DNA of 64,000 bases from Isoetes taiwanensis. Taxonomy: Eukaryota; Streptophyta; Lycopodiopsida; Isoetales; Isoetaceae. The notes under the pieces are model-generated. The model searched no databases, had not been told where the DNA came from, and was given only the letters and a program-made list of their open reading frames with translations. Location of the stretch: NCBI GenBank assembly GCA_021234155.1, contig JAJEKV010000125.1:1240144-1304143 (forward strand), in the 5' to 3' direction. Positions 59,926 to 64,000 of this stretch are shown here, piece by piece. Each line of letters opens with the position of its first letter. Within the stretch, counting starts at the first letter, position 1. A program made the position numbers and the translations under genes.

Positions 59926-62900
59926 TTTTTTTCCCTTGGCAATTCAATGGTCACAACATTATTTTGTTATGTAAAACACATTATATTAATGGCCCTTCAC
60001 ATGCAAGCATCAGCGCACAAAGATTAGGGCTTCTTCGCGGGTCGCTTCGTAAAGGCGCATGTGTATGCCAAAGTTTAGGGTTTCTGTCAGCCGCTTGGCA
60101 AAGTTATTTTGCGATGTCCCTCACTCTTGAGTTAGGACAAAAGGAATCCAAGCAGTTCTCGGGCTGAGCTATTTCGCGGTCCCGTGATCACCATTACCGC
60201 ATTGATCAAAATGCCATCTCAAGCATCGAATGTGAAGCCACACCATCCTTTTTTAGAAGAAGCATCCCCGAGCTTGTTGGAGAATATGGCTTTTGTTGCT
60301 CATATTAACAGCTACTTTGGGAGGAATGTTTTTGTGTGGTGCTAACGATTTAGTAACTATATTTGTGGCCTCCACGTCCCTTTTTTTTTCATTACTTTAT
60401 TAGAATCGACATTTGCATGTAGCTCTATATTCTCCCTCTGTGACCCACTTTTTGTGAAGAACCTGATAGATAAAATTTATGGAAGAGGCCTTTGGAAAAC
60501 CTTCCAAAAGAATAATTGACAACAGTAGCAGGCAAGAAGTAAGAAGGTTTAGTTTCATTTTTTAATTAGGAACCGTGTGTCTTAGACAACTTTTCTATCT
60601 TAGGTCCGTGGATAAATGGCAACATTATGGATCCGTGTACTTCTCCCCTATACCATTTGTTTGACTTGTAATCTTTGCCATCAACAGATGTTTATCGTCC
60701 CCTAATGCCATCTATTGTGATTGGTTTTATGGCACAACATTTCCAATAAAGGTAAAGTATTAAACTCAGGCCATTATCTTTAGGGTCACAAGCAATTGTC
60801 GCTACGTGGACACAATTAAGTACCGCAACAAAATGAGAAGAGCTAGGGAGCCATTTGAATTAGCGCAGAGTAGACCGAGCAGGTGAGCCTAGAGGACTAG
60901 AACTTAAAATGGGGGTTGTGGCTGGCGCGATGAAGGTGGTGATGTGGATGCGGGTGGAACCCTGAGATGGGGGACAGTGCGTGATGCGATGCAGTACCGC
61001 AAAAAGCGTAACTAAGACTTGGTGCGTGAGATGGAAGTTTGAAGTGTGGAAATGTAGCCATCTCATGCGCTCCCACTAGTTCTTCTATACAAGATGTTGA
61101 AGGTGGATTCCCGACTCTCGGAAACATCATCATAACCTCAATTTACTATTATTATTTTAGATAGTTAACTATTCATTTATGTGCCTTTACATTGCCTCAT
61201 GACATTAAATATATTGGCTTCTGATCACATGACCTTGGATGGCCCGCGCCATCAACCAAAGGCCATTTTTTCTGATTTCATTGTCGATCTGATTCAAACC
61301 TCTTCTTGATCCCATCTACCCAAGAATTTCCATCTAATCCGAATTTGTTATCTCCTTTCACGCTATTGGTCTCAGAGGCCCAAAGAATTATCTTGCTCCC
61401 CATCCTGATTACCTTTGTATGGATACCAAATTCTTCACAATCTTGAAACAAGAAGACAGAATTTCATGTGGTTTTCTATCCGAACTTATTCTAAGCTTTG
61501 AGAATCGCTTGTTCTTCATCAATACTTCCCCGATCTCCTATTTGTCCTGTAATATACCACTACACCGCATGCATTTAAGAGATAGAATCTGAGATCATTG
61601 AATCTTGACTCGAATTCACTGTGCAAAAAGAAACATCTCAAAGAACAAAGAATCTTTAATGTCTCATCGTGAATGGACCTACGAAAATTCAGGTGAAGAT
61701 TTACTAAAAAATTGATACAATTCAATGGATGCTCTCAATGTATTTTGTGAGATCTTTTGGTTTTTCTTCCCTTCTTAGTTCTTAGATTGATTTTTTCTCT
61801 TGTGTTGTCCCTTTGATCCAGTCCCCTGCTCCCCTCCTATTTTAGCCTCTTTTTCTCTTCCTTTGGTTTGCCGCATTAATGGCTTACATTTTCCCAAAAA
61901 TAAAAATTTCATTAACTCGTTAAACCTAAATTCCTCTTCCTCCCTTTTTATTCACAATTTCATGCCCTTCCTCACTGCTACCAAAGACGATCTTCTTTGC
62001 TCGGGTTAGGTTCACTCCACCTTGATCCTTCAAAATCCATCAAATTTGGGGTTCTCTAACTTTTGCTCCTAAGGAAACAGAATGCATCACTTACAGCCCA
62101 CCTTGCTCCAAATTGGGATACATCATCTCCTGACCCAAGAGGATCACAAACTCGGCCACGCTTTGGATGCCAATGGAATACCTTTTCCTTTGTTCCCGAG
62201 GAGTAGCCCTAATCATCTCGATGCTCAACCTAGCTTTGATTTTGAGTACCCGGAATCCAGGGCTCTGTCAATCTCCGGCTATTCAGAGGTATTCAAATTA
62301 ACTCTCCTTTGGTTGCCTCCAAGATTGAGTCTTTATCTAAATTTGCCGTTATAGTGAAAGTAGACTCCACGGCCTGAAATTGAAAAGCTTTGGGATCATT
62401 TTTCCGCATCCACAAAGGCATTGTTATAAATTCTATTTATTGGTGAACTACCCATACATTCTTGTTGAATGTGGTTGTGCAAGGACCTCAAATTTCTTGC
62501 TCAAACTTGGCTTCTTCACGTTGAAACTTTTCGGCTCTCCTTCCTTAAAATGGAATGCCCATTTACCTACAATGAATTTAATAAATTTCATGTTGCATTT
62601 GTCACCATGAGTGAGCTCAGCCTATCTATTGAATGAGGATTGGCTATTAAGCAATATTTAACCTCTATTGGTACCCTTGACTACTAGTATTATCCATATA
62701 AGCCCCCTAAATGCTTTGTCCAGCTTGACCTCTCTAAAACAATCCCATCTGAACTTCCCTTTCTCGGATTACTTTGGGAATAAATCTCTCTGCAACTTAG
62801 ATGGGTAGGATTACCAAATTTCCTTAAACTCAAACCGAGACATCACAACACTAGTGAATGTTCATTTCAAAGATGGTGCTGTGGATTCAAAAGCTCCTCC

Positions 62901-63043
62901 AAATGATGTAGTGAACTCACCGTGCCCACTCCACTATGGAGTTCTTTGTCATATCTACAGGAGGACTTAACCCGACTATCAAAATGCTCACTGAACCTAT
63001 ATTGACAATTGACACTCCTAAACCTCATAATGATTGAAGAGAA
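59926..63043. other. Long stretch with no recognised gene
   Basis: AT-rich with scattered short frames (for example 62082-62354). I see no family resemblance, splice-supported exon or repeat structure worth naming. Confidence 0.4.
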
Positions 63044-63283
63044 TCAATGGCAGTAAGAAGAATTCAAAGGCGAGAGGGAAGCAAAGAAACCAACTTCAAC
63101 CAATCTCTCAGCTTGCCAAGGTTGCATCACCAATAGTTCATCTCTCTTCCAAAACCAGCATGAATTAAAAAGGTTTTTAAATAGGGGTATCTTCATCCAA
63201 AGAAACTCCCCCATCGGTCGCCTTGGAAAAGGAGAATATGCACCATGACCAACCAATTCAAAAAACCCATCGAGTCCACTCAA
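63044..63283 (-). pseudogene. Possible LINE ORF1 (DUF4283-like) fragment
   Basis: The minus-strand frame contains NLFNSCWFWKRDELLVMQPW, which fits the W-FW-----L---PW pattern at the heart of plant LINE ORF1 and related gag-like domains. Surroundings are unrecognised, so this is tentative. Confidence 0.35.
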
Positions 63284-64000
63284 TTTCCCTTTAATCGGTA
63301 AAGCGATTATTGATCACAATAGGAGCGAAAGGTAAAGCTACAGAATTGCCAGGCAAAGATTGACCTGCACAAAACATTGTCAAGTATTTTGCTGTGAATC
63401 TAGGAAAACTTCTAGTGTTGTTGGTGCCCATCCCTTGCCCATAAGGGCTCACGAGATCATCATGCCAAAAATCAAACTTGACTCAAAGAATGCAATTGCC
63501 GAGTCGGTTTGAATGAGGTTTCATTACTTAATGAAAAGGTAAACAAATTGATTTTGCAAGCTAATCCTTCTCAGTCTTGAACACGGCATACCGCAGCTTC
63601 CCTATTGGTCAATTGAAGGAAAGTGAATCCCATGACGGTCAATGTCACGCCACCCAACTTGAAGTTGACAACTCCTAAAATCACAGGCTCAAACACATAT
63701 GCTATCCTATCACATATTTCACGAGTGATCACTCAAATGATCCAACCTCCATTTCAAACACTCCTCCAAAGGCTGCACCCCACATCGTTTTCTCTCCCAC
63801 TTGCCTCCCAAAACTATTTCCTCCCCAACTACATCTCAGAACCGCCTCAGCAATCTTGGCCCACATGCTGACCCCTCCTTGATCAACATCAACCGCTTCC
63901 CCTACACCAATGACTGTTACCATTTTCCCCTGAGATAGCTTCTCAACTTGGAGCAATTGATGAAATGCCGAGAAATGTGTCGATGCCAATACCTGATCAA
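63284..64000. other. Right edge of the window, nothing recognised
   Basis: Open frames on both strands near 63.6-63.99 kb overlap and have no family resemblance. Confidence 0.35.

Overview
The window looks like nuclear DNA of a land plant with a large, transposon-rich, intron-rich genome. The evidence is a six-helix aquaporin split by introns, exons of a plant-type BRO1-domain protein and of a phytepsin-like aspartic protease, a degenerate PPR fragment, Ty1/copia and Ty3/gypsy remnants, plant L1 LINEs with a DUF4283/CCHC ORF1, and several generations of a second LINE type that ends in microsatellites. A fern or other seed-free vascular plant is my guess; nothing in the window proves it. Most of the sequence is mobile-element debris and only two loci look like near-complete host genes.

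Layout. 0-6 kb: AT-rich DNA with short tandem duplications, a LINE 3' scrap, a possible tRNA-derived SINE, and a complete small LTR element (2971-5731: matched 207-bp LTRs, PBS, polypurine tract) that carries no pol gene. 6-15 kb: candidate exons of one or more unidentified minus-strand genes, a LINE ORF1 remnant fused to a microsatellite tail, and a decayed LINE reverse transcriptase. 15.5-23.8 kb: a full-length 8.3-kb L1-type LINE (minus strand) bounded by a 12-bp target-site duplication. 24-27.3 kb: an LTR-like block, then a Ty3/gypsy RT fragment fused in frame to a LINE RT. 27.3-32.8 kb: a PPR remnant, a fold-back element, a membrane-protein exon and a dispersed repeat family. 32.8-37.6 kb: a head-to-tail chain of LINE 3' ends joined through microsatellites. 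38-39.3 kb: a protein kinase gene. 41.3-47.5 kb: a Ty3/gypsy gag-protease pseudogene split by a 5.0-kb hAT-like transposon packed with host gene fragments. 48-49.3 kb: tandem tRNA-derived SINE heads, a GATA microsatellite and another LINE tail. 49.9-51.3 kb: the aquaporin gene. 51.6-59.2 kb: a fold-back element, a gypsy integrase C-terminus, a plus-strand LINE ending in (ATCT)n and a copia RT-RNase H remnant. 59-64 kb: mostly featureless, with one LINE ORF1-like scrap.

The strongest unusual signals are a recurrent, covarying two-stem RNA-like structure directly before the microsatellite tail of the second LINE type; the hAT-like insertion that carries BRO1 and aspartic-protease exons; the gypsy-LINE chimeric reading frame; and an aquaporin whose conserved filter arginine after the second NPA is a histidine.
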